From: Gemmatimonadota bacterium
GTDB lineage: Bacteria > Gemmatimonadota > Gemmatimonadetes > Gemmatimonadales > GWC2-71-9
Assembly (NCBI GenBank): GCA_003222085.1
Contig: QHUK01000016.1
Location: forward strand, 1 to 54,869
Length of the DNA: 54,869 bases
Reading direction: 5' to 3'
This document shows positions 26,324 through 35,670 of the stretch, one piece after another. Within the stretch, counting starts at the first letter, position 1; every line of letters begins with the position of its first letter. The position numbers and the translations under genes are program-made. Under the pieces are notes generated by a model. That model was not told the DNA's origin. It saw only the letters and a list, made by a program, of their open reading frames with translations, and ran no database searches.

Positions 26324-27171
26324 GCAGTTGGCTCGTCGTTCTGAGGCAGTGTCCAACCCTCGTCGAGCAGCGCCTTGCGCGCCCGGTCGCGCCGCCGGCG
26401 CAGCTGGACCAGCCAGATGAGCACGAGTCCCAACGCCGCCCAGAACAGCCCGACGGCGCCGGCCCAGCCGAGCCAGCCGTAACGCGCCGACACGTCGCGC
26501 TGCCAACGGACCTCGAAGTCGCCCTCCGTCACATGGTAGGTGTGACGCAATGCCGCGTCGAGCGTCGGGTCGTGCGTCAGGTGATCGATGAGGGGCTCGA
26601 GGCCGTGCCCGCCGCCCCAACGCTCGAGCAGCAGGACCGCGGTGGTGGCGAGCGCGTAGGCGGTGGCCGCGTCCGGCTGGTCGCTGCGGAGCGACCGGTC
26701 CACCTGGTCCAGATCGAGCTCGACCCCGCGTGCCACTTGCCAATTCAATCTCAGGGCATCCAGGCGATCCCACTCTCCGGCGGCCACAGCGGCGTACCCC
26801 TCTTCGAACCAGAGCGGCAGCGGCCGGCGCACGCGCGCGCGCAGCGCCAGGTGGGCGAGCTCGTGGCGGAGGGCCACGGGCAGGCGGACGGACGGTCGGT
26901 CGGCCAACAACACGATCGTACCCGCATCGGGAAAGGCGGCGCCCTCGCTCCAGCCGGGTAAACGTCCCCGCGTGAGCGAGTCGAATGTCGCACGGGTAGG
27001 AGCGAGAATCAGGCGGATGGGACGATCGGGCAACGGCCCGACGCCGGGAAACGGCGCGGCTCCGTCGGCGGCCTGGGCGAGCCCGGTGGCGAGGGCCTGT
27101 TGCGACGGCCACGCCACCGCCGTCACGCGACCCACCGTGACGCCCACCGGCGGTCCGCTCTGCAGCAGCAA
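26320..27171 (-). CDS. Membrane-anchored gluzincin metallopeptidase (peptidase MA-like)
   Basis: Predicted zinc peptidase of about 283 aa. The active-site helix HELAH (103-107) and the downstream glutamate in WFEEGYA (121-127) form the gluzincin HExxH...E pattern. A C-terminal membrane segment (about 236-257, WLGWAGAVGLFWAALGLVLIW) and a basic tail put the catalytic part outside the cytoplasm. The start is uncertain: TTG at 27171 lies 11 bp after the upstream stop, and the N-terminus is too short for a clear signal peptide. It is the last enzyme of the chemosensory array; its substrate is unknown. Confidence 0.78.
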   Translation of the reverse strand: MLLQSGPPVGVTVGRVTAVAWPSQQALATGLAQAADGAAPFPGVGPLPDRPIRLILAPTRATFDSLTRGRLPGWSEGAAFPDAGTIVLLADRPSVRLPVALRHELAHLALRARVRRPLPLWFEEGYAAVAAGEWDRLDALRLNWQVARGVELDLDQVDRSLRSDQPDAATAYALATTAVLLLERWGGGHGLEPLIDHLTHDPTLDAALRHTYHVTEGDFEVRWQRDVSARYGWLGWAGAVGLFWAALGLVLIWLVQLRRRRDRARKALLDEGWTLPQNDEPTA

Positions 27172-27182
27172 CCAGACGAGGC

Positions 27183-28046
27183 CTAGGTGCGCGGCGGCTC
27201 CTGTCCCTGCAGGGCGAGGGCCAGCGTGTCCTGACACTTCTTCCCCCAGGGATTGAACTTGTTCGCCTTGAAGCCGTGTTCCCAGGCTCGCTTCGCCTGG
27301 TCCTGGTCGCCGCCGAACCAGTAGGCGCGCCCCAGCTCGTAATACGCCTCGATCAGGTTCGGCCCGAGCTTGAGCGTCTTCTGGAAGAAGGTCTGGGCAT
27401 CCTCGTACATCTCGCGCTGGAGGTAGACCAGCCCCAGATAGAAGTGCGCGTAGAGCGTCGCCTTCTTGTCGTTGTCGAGCCGAATCGCCTTGGAGAGATG
27501 CTCGATCGCCTCGCCGAAGATGCGCTTCTTCAGACAGATGTACCCGACGTTGATCCGGGCGAGCGAATTCGCCGGCTCCTTCATCAGGACCTTCTGAAAG
27601 GTCCCGAGCGCGTCGTCGTAGTCCTCGTGCAGCATCTGCGCCCACCCGAGGAGGGATTCGGCCTGCGTCTCTCCGGGGGAGAGCTGCAGCGCTTTCTGCA
27701 GCGCCTGGATCGCGCCGGCATAGTCCCCGAGCGAGATCAGGCTCCACCCCTTTTCGATGAAGGTCGAGGCGCCGATGTGGTCGGCGTGCACTACCGGGCG
27801 CGTGCCGGTGAACTCCGGCGCCGCCGCCTCCGTCGTTGATGCGGCGACCTGCTTGAACCGGTCCACCAGCTTGCGCACCTCCTCCTTGAGCGCCGACAGC
27901 TCGCCGATCAGCGAATCGACCTGCTTGAAGTAGGCGATGATCTCGCGCTTCACACCCTCGCGCTCGGCGCCGCCCGTCACCGTTTCGAGGCGACGCGCGA
28001 TCTCCTCGTACTGGGCTCGCAGGGCCGGAAGCGGACTATCGACCAT
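27183..28046 (-). CDS. Coiled-coil and TPR protein
   Basis: The 287-aa soluble protein has an N-terminal helical coiled coil (about 8-70, ALRAQYEEIARRLETV and EELSALKEEVRKL-type heptads) followed by about five TPR repeats (about 90-280) such as AGAIQALQKALQLSPGE and GEAIEHLSKAIRLDNDK. The ATG at 28046 shares a base with the stop of cheW (TGATG), so it is translationally coupled. It is probably a scaffold in the chemosensory complex; no enzyme motif is visible. Confidence 0.8.
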   Translation of the reverse strand: MVDSPLPALRAQYEEIARRLETVTGGAEREGVKREIIAYFKQVDSLIGELSALKEEVRKLVDRFKQVAASTTEAAAPEFTGTRPVVHADHIGASTFIEKGWSLISLGDYAGAIQALQKALQLSPGETQAESLLGWAQMLHEDYDDALGTFQKVLMKEPANSLARINVGYICLKKRIFGEAIEHLSKAIRLDNDKKATLYAHFYLGLVYLQREMYEDAQTFFQKTLKLGPNLIEAYYELGRAYWFGGDQDQAKRAWEHGFKANKFNPWGKKCQDTLALALQGQEPPRT

Positions 28047-28522
28047 CAGGCCTTCGCCGGTTCCCGGACCGCCGTCTCGAGCGCGAGCTTCTCCTGCGAC
28101 GTGAGCAGGCGCGCCGTGTTCAGCACGATGATCGTCCGCCCGTCCTTCACCACCAGGCCGGTGATGTATTCCGCGGCGAGGCCCTTCACGATCGTCGGAG
28201 GCGACGTGATCTCGGGGGCCGCGACATGGAGCACCTCGGTGACCGCGTCGACGATGACGCCGAGCTTGCCGCCCTCCCACTCGAGGATCACCGTACGCGT
28301 CTCCTCGCGGAGCGGCGCGGGCACGCTGAGCCGCTTGCGAAGATCCACGAGCGGCACGGCCGCGCCCTGATAGCGCAGCACACCCTCGAGAAAATCGGGT
28401 GCCTTGGGGAGCGGCACGGGGGCTTCGTACCGGAGGATCCGCTCTACCTGGAAGATGTTGAAGGCCAGGTCCTGGCCGGCCACCTTGAAGGTGACGAGTT
28501 GGACGTCGTCGCCTGTGGTCAT
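28046..28522 (-). CDS. cheW: Chemotaxis coupling protein CheW
   Basis: CheW-type adaptor linking receptors to CheA. The ATG at 28522 gives 158 aa starting MTTGDDVQLVTFKVAGQDLAF. The two SH3-like beta barrels are recognisable: FNIFQVERILRYEAPVPLPKAPDFLEGVLRYQGAAVPLVDLR is the conserved receptor and CheA interface. It overlaps the neighbouring shorter CheW by 4 bp on one side and the TPR gene on the other. It is one of three CheW proteins in the window and the most canonical. Confidence 0.93.
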   Translation of the reverse strand: MTTGDDVQLVTFKVAGQDLAFNIFQVERILRYEAPVPLPKAPDFLEGVLRYQGAAVPLVDLRKRLSVPAPLREETRTVILEWEGGKLGVIVDAVTEVLHVAAPEITSPPTIVKGLAAEYITGLVVKDGRTIIVLNTARLLTSQEKLALETAVREPAKA

Positions 28523-28938
28523 CCGATCTGATCTCCCAGCGCATCCAAGTCCAGGATCGGCACGAGGGCGCCGCGGCGGCGCGCCACCCCCGACGCCCAC
28601 GGCAGCGACTCACCCCGCGGCACCGGCAGGGCCGCCTCGCGCACGACGTCGTCCGCGTCATCCACCTCGAACGCCACGTAGCGCGTGCCTTCGCCCGCGC
28701 CGAGGGTCACGAGCACCGCGGCACGGCCCCGCTCGGGGGGCGGCGCCCGCTCGCCCAACAGGGCGCCGAGATGCACGACCGGCACGAGCCGCCCGCGCAA
28801 TGGGGTCAGCCCGCGCATCGCCGGCAAAGCGCGCGGTACGTCGAGCACTTCGGCCAGGTCGCCGACCTCGAGCACGCGCGCGAGCGGCAGTCCGTAGGCC
28901 TTGCCGTCGACGCGGACCAGCAGGTAGCCGCGGCTCAC
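28519..28938 (-). CDS. cheW: CheW-like protein
   Basis: The 139 aa are a second CheW-type domain: YLLVRVDGKAYGLPLARVLEVGDL, then PAMRGLTPLRGRLVPVVHLGALLG, which matches the NLRG-x-IVPVVDLR region of CheW, and VPILDLDALG at the end. It is shorter and more divergent than its neighbour. The ATG at 28938 lies just below a structured palindromic element (28945-29038), which could affect expression of the genes beyond it. Confidence 0.85.
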   Translation of the reverse strand: MSRGYLLVRVDGKAYGLPLARVLEVGDLAEVLDVPRALPAMRGLTPLRGRLVPVVHLGALLGERAPPPERGRAAVLVTLGAGEGTRYVAFEVDDADDVVREAALPVPRGESLPWASGVARRRGALVPILDLDALGDQIG

Positions 28939-28944
28939 GGCATT

Positions 28945-29038
28945 CCCACCCTGAAGGGTGGGCCCGGTAAATCACAATGCTGAAGCATGGCCGCGTCCTT
29001 TAGGACCGTGCTGTGCCGGGCCCAGGCTTCAGCCTGGG
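28945..29038. repeat. Multi-hairpin palindromic element between cheB and cheW
   Basis: Four tight hairpins in a row: CCCACCC-TGAA-GGGTGGG (28945-28962), ATGC-TGAA-GCAT (28977-28988), GTCC-TTTA-GGAC (28995-29006) and CCCAGGC-TTCA-GCCTGGG (29021-29038). A longer-range pairing is possible between GGGCCCGG (28960-28967) and CCGGGCCC (29016-29023). It fills most of the 107-bp gap. It looks REP/BIME-like, but the unit is unusually compact. Confidence 0.8.
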
Positions 29039-29045
29039 GAACAGG

Positions 29046-30164
29046 TCACGTGCGCCCCTTGTCCATGATGCCCGCCCCCCGCGCCACCAGCTCGTGATCG
29101 ATCCGCTCGGCGATCTCGCCGAGGGGGTACACCGCGTCCACGCCGCCGAGCTGCACCGCGGCCGTCGGCATACCGGCGATCACCGCCGAGCCCCGATCCT
29201 GCGCGATCCCGCCGCCGCCCGCGGCGCGGATCGCACGCACGCCCTCCGCACCGTCGCGTCCCATCCCGGTGAGGACCACGCCGAGGCTCTGCGCACCGAA
29301 CACTTGGGCCACGGAGCGAAACAGCGGGTCGGCCGCGGGGCGGACGCCCCACACCGGTGGCTCCTGGTCGAGCGCGATCACCGGGCCGTCGGGCGCGCGG
29401 AGCACCCGCATATGATAATCGCCCGGCGCCACGTACGCCGTGTCGGCCACCAGGGGCGTGCCGTCGTCGGCCTCGACCACCCGCAGCGCGGACAGCGAAT
29501 CGAGCCGCTCGGCGAGGGAGCGGGTGAACTTGGGAGGCATGTGCTGGACGACGAGCACCGCGGCGCCGCGTCCGGTGGGGAGGCGCGGGATCACTTCGGC
29601 GAGGGCGCGGGGTCCCCCCGTGGATGCGGCGACCGCCACCGCGAAGCGCGCGCGCGCGCGGAGCGCCGCTTCGGGGGCGCGTCGCGGAGGCGGCGCCGGC
29701 GGTCGTGCCATGACGGACACGTGGGACAGGTCGGCCGCGAGCGCGCGGCGCACCGCGGCGCGCAGCTCCGGCCCCATGCGCACCAGCGCCGCCCGGTTGG
29801 CTTCGTCCGGCTTCGCGACGATTTCCATCGCGCCCAGCTCGAGGGCGCGGATCGCCGCGCCCGTGCCCGGCCCGGCGTGCGCGCTCACGACCACGATCGG
29901 CCGCGCGGCCTCCGACATGATGTAGCCGATCGCGCCCAGGCCGTCGAGCTCCGGCATCTCGAGGTCCATCGTGACGACGTCGGGGTCGAACTGATGGACC
30001 TTGCGGACCGCGTCGAAGCCGTCACGCGCCGTCGCCACCACGCGGAACTCCCCGGCCCCGGCGATGCCCTCTCCCCCGCCCAGGACGTCCGAGAGCACGC
30101 GACGCATCAGCGCGCTGTCGTCCACGACGAGAATGCTGGGGCGGCGATCAGAGAACGATGGCAT
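29046..30164 (-). CDS. cheB: Protein-glutamate methylesterase/glutaminase CheB
   Basis: Receptor demethylase/deamidase of the adaptation system. The ATG at 30164 gives 372 aa: a receiver domain with phosphoacceptor D67 ([11 protein letters not shown]) and acidic pocket D15-D16, a linker, and a methylesterase domain with catalytic S181 ([10 protein letters not shown]), H208 (VVQHMPP) and D304 (TGMGRDG). All catalytic residues are present. It overlaps cheD by 17 bp. A working CheB implies methylated receptors elsewhere in the genome, since none is in this window. Confidence 0.95.
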   Translation of the reverse strand: MPSFSDRRPSILVVDDSALMRRVLSDVLGGGEGIAGAGEFRVVATARDGFDAVRKVHQFDPDVVTMDLEMPELDGLGAIGYIMSEAARPIVVVSAHAGPGTGAAIRALELGAMEIVAKPDEANRAALVRMGPELRAAVRRALAADLSHVSVMARPPAPPPRRAPEAALRARARFAVAVAASTGGPRALAEVIPRLPTGRGAAVLVVQHMPPKFTRSLAERLDSLSALRVVEADDGTPLVADTAYVAPGDYHMRVLRAPDGPVIALDQEPPVWGVRPAADPLFRSVAQVFGAQSLGVVLTGMGRDGAEGVRAIRAAGGGGIAQDRGSAVIAGMPTAAVQLGGVDAVYPLGEIAERIDHELVARGAGIMDKGRT

Positions 30165-30660
30165 CGCTGCCCACCGACCGGACTTCCACGCGGCCGTCCG
30201 CCACGAAGAACCGCACGGAGCGTCCCGCGCCACCGCCCACGGCTTCGCGCATGACCGGGATCCCCGTACGACGCAACACGTCGCGCGCGGCGGCGACGTT
30301 GCGCTCGCCCATCTGCACGGAGCCCGGCGTCATGAGCTGGGCGAACATGCTCGCGCCCCCGACCAGCTTGGCGACGAGGCGGCGGGGCTCCGCCCCGAGG
30401 GTCGTGAGCTGCTCCACCAGGAGGGGCACGGCGGTCTCGGGAAACTTGGCGAGGTTGGTGGCGTCGCGGGCGAGGCTCTTCGATGGGAGGAGGATATGGG
30501 CCATGGCGCCCGCGCCGGCGTTCGAGTCGTGGAGCATGATCGCGACGCACGACCCGAGCCCGAGCGTGACAATGACCACGTCCCCCCGCTCGGCGGCCCA
30601 GTCGGCGACCTTGACGACCCGCTCCCTCGGTGCCGGCGGTTCCTTCGCTTTCCTCGTCAC
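30148..30660 (-). CDS. cheD: Chemoreceptor glutamine deamidase CheD
   Basis: Deamidase of receptor glutamines and partner of CheC. The GTG at 30660 overlaps the cheR stop (GTGA), giving 170 aa. The catalytic cysteine C38 lies in [14 protein letters not shown] and the catalytic histidine H55 in [22 protein letters not shown] and [12 protein letters not shown] are also family signatures. Its presence with cheC in the same array points to Bacillus/Thermotoga-style adaptation. Confidence 0.94.
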   Translation of the reverse strand: MTRKAKEPPAPRERVVKVADWAAERGDVVIVTLGLGSCVAIMLHDSNAGAGAMAHILLPSKSLARDATNLAKFPETAVPLLVEQLTTLGAEPRRLVAKLVGGASMFAQLMTPGSVQMGERNVAAARDVLRRTGIPVMREAVGGGAGRSVRFFVADGRVEVRSVGSDAIVL

Positions 30661-31478
30661 GCGCCGGTCCGACGGTAGATCCGCTCGCGCGGCTCCTCCA
30701 GCACGAGTCGCTCGCGCGCCGGTCCGAACAGCGTCTCGACCTTGCCCAGCAGCAGCATGCCGCCGGGCGCGAGCGCCTCGGCGAAGAGCGAGAAGAGGCG
30801 CTCCTGCATGGCCCGGTCGAAGTAGATCACGACGTTGCGGCACACGATCAGGTCGTAGGGCGGTGCGGGCGCCGGCTCGCTCGTCAGGTCGTGCTTGAGC
30901 ACGCGCACGATGCGCCGCAGCTCTGGCAGCGGTCGCCGTGGTGACTCGGCGGTGAAGTAGCGGCGCGCCAGCTCGGGCGGCATCTCCGAGAACGCCGCCT
31001 CGGCATATTCGGCCGTCTCGGTACGCTCGAGGCTCGTCCGGTCGATATCGGTCGCGTCCACCCGGGCCCGGGGGAAGAGCGACGCCTGGCCGAGCCGGCG
31101 CGCCGCTTCCGCGAACGCGACCGCCACGGTGTAGGGCTCCTCGCCCGACGCGCAGCCGGCCGACCAGGCGCGCACGTCGCCGCGGCGGGCTTTCCAGAGC
31201 CCGTCCAGCCATGGCTCGAGCGCACGCCACGTCTCGGCGTTGCGGAAGAACTTGGTGACGTTGATGGTGAGCGCGTCGAGCAGCCGGTCGTACTCGTGGC
31301 TGTCTTCCTCGAGCAGCCGGGCGTACTCTTGGAAGGTGTGGACGCCGCGCGCGCGCATCCGCACGCCGATGCGGCGGCGCAGGCAGCGCTCCTTGTAGGA
31401 ATCGCAGGCGAGGCCGCGCGCCCGCGTGATCTGGCGCGTGAGCGCTCGGAACGCCCGCTCGTCCTGCTCCGGCGTCAC
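30657..31478 (-). CDS. cheR: Chemotaxis protein methyltransferase CheR
   Basis: SAM-dependent methylase of receptor glutamates. The GTG at 31478 overlaps the previous stop (GTGA), giving 273 aa. An N-terminal helical domain includes YKERCLRRRIGVRMRARG; the SAM-binding domain follows with INVTKFFRNAETW, WSAGCASGEEPYTVAV, ATDIDRTSLERT and LIVCRNVVIYFD, all standard CheR motifs. No C-terminal TPR extension is attached; separate TPR genes surround it. Confidence 0.95.
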   Translation of the reverse strand: MTPEQDERAFRALTRQITRARGLACDSYKERCLRRRIGVRMRARGVHTFQEYARLLEEDSHEYDRLLDALTINVTKFFRNAETWRALEPWLDGLWKARRGDVRAWSAGCASGEEPYTVAVAFAEAARRLGQASLFPRARVDATDIDRTSLERTETAEYAEAAFSEMPPELARRYFTAESPRRPLPELRRIVRVLKHDLTSEPAPAPPYDLIVCRNVVIYFDRAMQERLFSLFAEALAPGGMLLLGKVETLFGPARERLVLEEPRERIYRRTGA

Positions 31479-33091
31479 GACAGGGCGCTCAACGTGTCCA
31501 GATTGGCTTTGACGAGCTCGTGCTTCGGGTTGATCTCGAGCGCCTTCCGCCACAGCTGAGCCGCGAGCTCGCGGCTGTTCCGCTTGTACGCGATGTTGCC
31601 GAGCTTGAAATAGACATCGTCCCCCAGGTCGGGGGCGAGCTCGATGGCCCGGCTGTACGCCTCCCAGGCTTCGTCGTAGCGCGAGCCCCGGTAAGCCAGA
31701 TCGCCCAGATTCTTGGACAGCTGCGGCAGGGACGGCTCGTTCTTGCGCGCGACGCGTACCACCTCCTCGGCGCCGACCAGGTCGCCCGACAGCTCCTTCA
31801 GCACCGCCAGGTTGTTCTGCAGCGCCGCGTGGGAGGGGTAGGCTTCCGCCCCTTCGTCGGCTAGATCCTGCGCCAGCTCGAATTCTCCGGCACCGGCCGC
31901 GGCGAGCGAGCGGGCCCAGAACCAGGCGGGCGGCGGCGCCTTCCCGAACAGCTCCCGCGCACGGTCGAGCCGACCGGCGGCGCCGCCGTAGTCGCCGCGC
32001 TTCAGCGCCACGACACCCCACCCCAGATACACCTTGGCGTCGGTCCGCGCGCGCGCGGCCGCCTCCCCATAGGCGGCTTCCGCCTCGTCCAGCCGCCCCA
32101 GCTGCTCGTACGCGAAGCCGAGGTTGTGGAACACCGCTGGCCGGCCGCCGCCCTTCTCTGCGGCCAGGCGCAGCGCCTCCATGGCCTCGGGCCACCGCGC
32201 CTGCTTGAGCGCCACGAGCCCGAGGTAGAAGTGCGCGTTCGCCTCCCCCGAGCGCAGCTCGGCCACGCGGCGGAACTCGCGCGCGGCCTCATCGAGCATC
32301 CCCGTCTTGTAGAACGCGATGCCCAAGTTGCGATGCTCTTCCACCCGCGCGTCGGTGATCTGGGCGTCCGCCGGCGACGCGGTGCGCCCGGCGCGGTGCA
32401 CAAACCCCGCGGTGATCAGGCCGTACAACGCCTTCCCGATTTCGAACTCGCCCAGCCCCGAATCCTCGATCACCTGGTTCACGTCGCGCGAGGCGTCGAG
32501 CAGCGACAGGATGCGCTGCTGCGTGTCCGTCAGCTGGGCCTCGCTGATCGCGAGCCGGTCCTTGTCCACCACGAAAATCAGATCGAAGGACGGAATCTTC
32601 TTTTCGATCAGGCTCCACTCGTCCACCCGGCGCGCCCCCTCGAGGAGCAACGACTCCGGATTGATCGACACCAGAAAATCCTGGCGCTCGGGTCGGACGT
32701 CGGCCTCGAAGTTGAACGTGCCCTGCGTCCAGGTGAACAGGTAGTAGACCGACTCCTCGATCTGCACGCGCATGTAGCGCTCGAGGTCCGTCTGGGTGAT
32801 CACGGTCATCCCGACGAGGATCTCCCCGAGCTTCCTGCCGAGCTCCTTGGTCTGCCGCTGAACCGCCGTTTCCAGCTGGCTCTGGGTGATTTTGTCGTGC
32901 TTCACGAGGATGTCGCCCAGCCGGTCGCGCCGGTTGACGATCGACGCGTAGCAAATCCGCCCCTTCTCGAAATAGATGTAGCCGAAGTTCGAGCGATCGG
33001 CGATGGAGAGGCATCCGGTCTTCTGCCCCAGGGCGAGCAGCTGGAGCACGTCGGGGAGCGAGGCTTCTTTGAGCGAGCCCTTGATGGCCAT
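31475..33091 (-). CDS. DUF4388 (PATAN) domain protein with TPR repeats
   Basis: The 538 aa open with a DUF4388/PATAN domain (IKGSLKEASLPDVLQLLALGQKTGCL and IYFEKGRICYA), an Acinetobacter/myxobacterial-type signalling domain. A winged-helix-like region follows (about 75-240, GEILVGMTVITQTDLERYM), then eight or more TPR repeats (about 255-538). The ATG at 33091 is fused to the stop of the tandem AAA+ gene (TAATG). The first 240 residues parallel the protein at 37338-38489, so the two are paralogues on either side of the GTPase module. Proposed role: scaffold or output of the GTPase and Che modules. Confidence 0.85.
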   Translation of the reverse strand: MAIKGSLKEASLPDVLQLLALGQKTGCLSIADRSNFGYIYFEKGRICYASIVNRRDRLGDILVKHDKITQSQLETAVQRQTKELGRKLGEILVGMTVITQTDLERYMRVQIEESVYYLFTWTQGTFNFEADVRPERQDFLVSINPESLLLEGARRVDEWSLIEKKIPSFDLIFVVDKDRLAISEAQLTDTQQRILSLLDASRDVNQVIEDSGLGEFEIGKALYGLITAGFVHRAGRTASPADAQITDARVEEHRNLGIAFYKTGMLDEAAREFRRVAELRSGEANAHFYLGLVALKQARWPEAMEALRLAAEKGGGRPAVFHNLGFAYEQLGRLDEAEAAYGEAAARARTDAKVYLGWGVVALKRGDYGGAAGRLDRARELFGKAPPPAWFWARSLAAAGAGEFELAQDLADEGAEAYPSHAALQNNLAVLKELSGDLVGAEEVVRVARKNEPSLPQLSKNLGDLAYRGSRYDEAWEAYSRAIELAPDLGDDVYFKLGNIAYKRNSRELAAQLWRKALEINPKHELVKANLDTLSALS

Positions 33092-35070
33092 TAGCGGAAC
33101 TCCTCGATCACGCGGTCCCCCACATCGATCCAGTCCCACACCACCTTCTCGCGACTCTTGATGCCGCCGAGGCTCGACACGACGAGGCCGCTGGTGCGGA
33201 AGCCGCCGGCGCGGCGACTGTCGCGCGACGACTGCCCTTCCAGCACCTCGCGCGCCAGCCCTGCCGTGAGCGGCCCGTCCTGCGCGGCCGCCGCGCTCGC
33301 GACGCGCTGCAGCAGGCCCACGAGGCTGCGCACCGAGTCGGTCGGGCGGTCGGCGAGATAGTCGATCAGCGCCGGCTCGGGATGGACCGCCTGTTGGGTC
33401 AGCATCCGCTCGAGCACCGCCCGCTTCACCTCGCGATCCGGCTCCTTGAGCTCCGCCACGAGCCCACCCTCGAGGCGCGACACGACGCGCTCTTCGAGGC
33501 CGGACAGCGTGTTGGGGTGCGCCGGCGCGGTGAACACGAGCTGGCGATCCTTGTCCTGGAGCAGGTTGAAGAGGTTGAACAGCTCCTCCTGGGTGCGCTC
33601 CTTGCCGGCGAGCAGATGGATGTCGTCGAGCAGCAGCGCGGTAGCGCGGCGGTAGCGCGCCCGCCACCAATCCACGCGGTTGCCGTCGATAGCCGCAATC
33701 AGCTCGTCGATGAACGCCTGCGTGGAAAGGCACGCCACGACGGCGCGCTTCCCGCGGGCCAGCTCGAGCCCGATCGCGTTCAGCAAATGCGTCTTCCCCA
33801 GCCCGCTCTTTCCCACCAACACGAGCGGGTTGTACTTCTTTCCCGGCCGCTCGAGGGCCGCGCGCGCGGCGCTGACCGCCACCTGGTTCGACGGGCCGAC
33901 GGCGAACGCCGCGAGCGGGAACGCTGCGGACGGCCCCGGCGGCGGCGCGGCGCCCGCTCGCACCTTCGCCGCAGCGTCCTCCGCCTCGCTCAACCGCTCG
34001 GGGTCGCGAAATACGCTCTGGCCCGCGGCCTGTGGATCCAGCTCCGCCACCTCCGCCTCGAGCGCCTTGAGGCGCTCCACGTCCTCGGCGAACGCAGCGA
34101 TCGCTTTGTCCACCGCCGCGGGGGCGTCGCGCTGGAGCAGCGCCTCGAGCCGCTGCGTGCGGTACCCCTCGCCCTCCCAGCGCAGGACGGCCTCGCCCAC
34201 ACGCGCACGCCACGCCTCCACCGCCTTCCCGACGGTGACGGTCACGTCGGCGAGGAATTCTCCGAACTCGTCGCCCCCGCCCCCCCCGCCCCCCCCGCCC
34301 TTCGCGGCGGGAGTACACCCATCGCCCGGCGAGGCGGACACCGCTCCTTCGCTCGCCAGACCGAGAATCCGCTTCACCGTCTCCGCGTTGATGGACGTGT
34401 CGTTCACCGCCTGGAACGCCACGAGGCGGTTCAGCGCGCCCATCAGCTCACGCACGTTGCCGACCTCCGCCTGCGCGACCGCCTCCAGGACGCCCGGCTC
34501 GAACCGCGCGCCACGCTCCTCCGATTTGCGCCGCAAGATCGCGACCCGCGTCTCGTAATCGGGCGTGCCCATGTCCACCACCAGCCCGCCCGACAGCCGC
34601 GAGATCAACCGCTCGTCCAAGTCGGCGATATCGGGCGGCGGGCGGTCGCTCGTCAGCACGATCTGCCGCCCCGCCGCCTGCAGGGCCTCGGTGAGTCGCA
34701 GCAGCTCCGACTGCATCTCCTTGCGGTTCGTGAGGAACTGGACATCGTCCACCAGCAGCACATCCACGTTCTGGAAGCGGCGGCGGAACGCGTCGCCCTG
34801 CCCCGCGGCGACACTGGCGTGGAACGCCTCGACGTACTCGTCCAGCGTCAGGTACTCGATGTTCAGCTTGGGCGCGGCCTTCTTCGCCGCATGGCCGACC
34901 GCCATCAGCAGATGCGTCTTGCCGAGGCCGGAGCCGCTGTAAATGAACAGCGGGTTGTACGCCGCGCCCGGGCTCTCGGCCACCGTGTGGCCCGCCGTGA
35001 CGGCGAGCCGGTTCGCCGCGCCTACCACAAAGCTGTCGAACGAATACTTGGGGTTGAGCGCGCTGGTCAT
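33091..35070 (-). CDS. Tandem DnaA-type AAA+ ATPase lacking the DnaA DNA-binding domain
   Basis: The 659 aa hold two DnaA domain-III-type AAA+ modules. Module 1 begins [20 protein letters not shown], as in real DnaA, with Walker A SGSGLGKT (45-52), Walker B VLLVDD (104-109), box VII arginine R158 and sensor II R207 in [13 protein letters not shown]. Module 2 has Walker A GKSGLGKT (420-427), Walker B ALLLDD (478-483), R532 and sensor II R581. A glycine run (258-266) and a coiled-coil-like stretch (about 268-350) join them. DnaA domains I/II and the helix-turn-helix domain IV are absent. It overlaps the MglA-type GTPase gene by 4 bp, so a signalling or polarity role is more likely than replication initiation. 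Confidence 0.9.
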   Translation of the reverse strand: MTSALNPKYSFDSFVVGAANRLAVTAGHTVAESPGAAYNPLFIYSGSGLGKTHLLMAVGHAAKKAAPKLNIEYLTLDEYVEAFHASVAAGQGDAFRRRFQNVDVLLVDDVQFLTNRKEMQSELLRLTEALQAAGRQIVLTSDRPPPDIADLDERLISRLSGGLVVDMGTPDYETRVAILRRKSEERGARFEPGVLEAVAQAEVGNVRELMGALNRLVAFQAVNDTSINAETVKRILGLASEGAVSASPGDGCTPAAKGGGGGGGGGDEFGEFLADVTVTVGKAVEAWRARVGEAVLRWEGEGYRTQRLEALLQRDAPAAVDKAIAAFAEDVERLKALEAEVAELDPQAAGQSVFRDPERLSEAEDAAAKVRAGAAPPPGPSAAFPLAAFAVGPSNQVAVSAARAALERPGKKYNPLVLVGKSGLGKTHLLNAIGLELARGKRAVVACLSTQAFIDELIAAIDGNRVDWWRARYRRATALLLDDIHLLAGKERTQEELFNLFNLLQDKDRQLVFTAPAHPNTLSGLEERVVSRLEGGLVAELKEPDREVKRAVLERMLTQQAVHPEPALIDYLADRPTDSVRSLVGLLQRVASAAAAQDGPLTAGLAREVLEGQSSRDSRRAGGFRTSGLVVSSLGGIKSREKVVWDWIDVGDRVIEEFR

Positions 35071-35666
35071 GCCGCGGTCCCCGCCGCCAGCTTCTTGAGC
35101 ACCAGCTCGGAGATGCTCTTGAGGGTCTCGAACACGCCCTTGCCGTGCAGTGCGTCCGCGCTGAAGCTCGGCACGCCGCGGAAGTTCAGCGCGTCGTCCA
35201 GATCCGCCGGCGAGAGGATCAGCTCGAGCGGCAGGTCCTGCTTGTTGTATTGCAGCACCAGGGGGATGGTGCGGATGTCCACGCCGTGCTCGAGCAGGTT
35301 GCTCTGCAGGTTCTGCAGGCTCTCGAGGTTCTCGTCGAGCTGGCGGGCCTGACTGTCGCCCACGAACACGACGCCGTCGGCGCCCTGGAGCACGAGGCGG
35401 CGCGTCGCATTGTAGTAGACCTGGCCGGGGACCGTATACAGCTGGAACCGGGTGGAGAACCCCGAGATCTGGCCGAGGTCGATCGGCAGGAAGTCGAAGA
35501 ACAGCGTGCGGTCGGTCTGGGTGGCGAGGGAGACCATGCGCCCGCGGCGAGATTCCGGCACGCGACCGTAGATGTAATGCAGGTTGGTCGTCTTCCCCGA
35601 GCGCCCCGGCCCGTAGTAGACGATTTTGCAGGTGATCTCGCGCGTCGTGAAGTTGACCAGAGACAC
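35067..35666 (-). CDS. mglA: MglA-type small Ras-like GTPase
   Basis: Polarity GTPase of the MglA family, 199 aa, the usual length. P-loop GPGRSGKT at 19-26, switch I with R53 and T54 ([11 protein letters not shown]), TVPGQVYYN at 78-86 carrying Q82, and NKQD at 141-144 for guanine. R53 and Q82 match the intrinsic catalytic arginine and glutamine known for Myxococcus MglA, and the proline in TVPG replaces the usual Ras aspartate, another MglA trait. Two Roadblock proteins sit just upstream, the natural place for MglB-like GTPase-activating partners. Confidence 0.95.
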   Translation of the reverse strand: MSLVNFTTREITCKIVYYGPGRSGKTTNLHYIYGRVPESRRGRMVSLATQTDRTLFFDFLPIDLGQISGFSTRFQLYTVPGQVYYNATRRLVLQGADGVVFVGDSQARQLDENLESLQNLQSNLLEHGVDIRTIPLVLQYNKQDLPLELILSPADLDDALNFRGVPSFSADALHGKGVFETLKSISELVLKKLAAGTAA

Positions 35667-35670
35667 GGAG

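Noticed and set aside
28939..29045. Rho-independent terminator after cheB
   Set aside because: The hairpins have no U-tract on either strand and there are four of them; a REP-like element fits better.
31475..34318. Upstream extension of the DUF4388/TPR gene to 34318
   Set aside because: The extension lies wholly within the tandem AAA+ gene in another frame; the ATG at 33091 fused to that gene's stop begins exactly at the DUF4388 domain.
33091..35070. Chromosomal replication initiator dnaA, hence a nearby origin
   Set aside because: Domains I/II and the DNA-binding domain IV are missing, the AAA+ module is duplicated, no dnaN, recF or gyrB is adjacent, and I saw no cluster of DnaA boxes.
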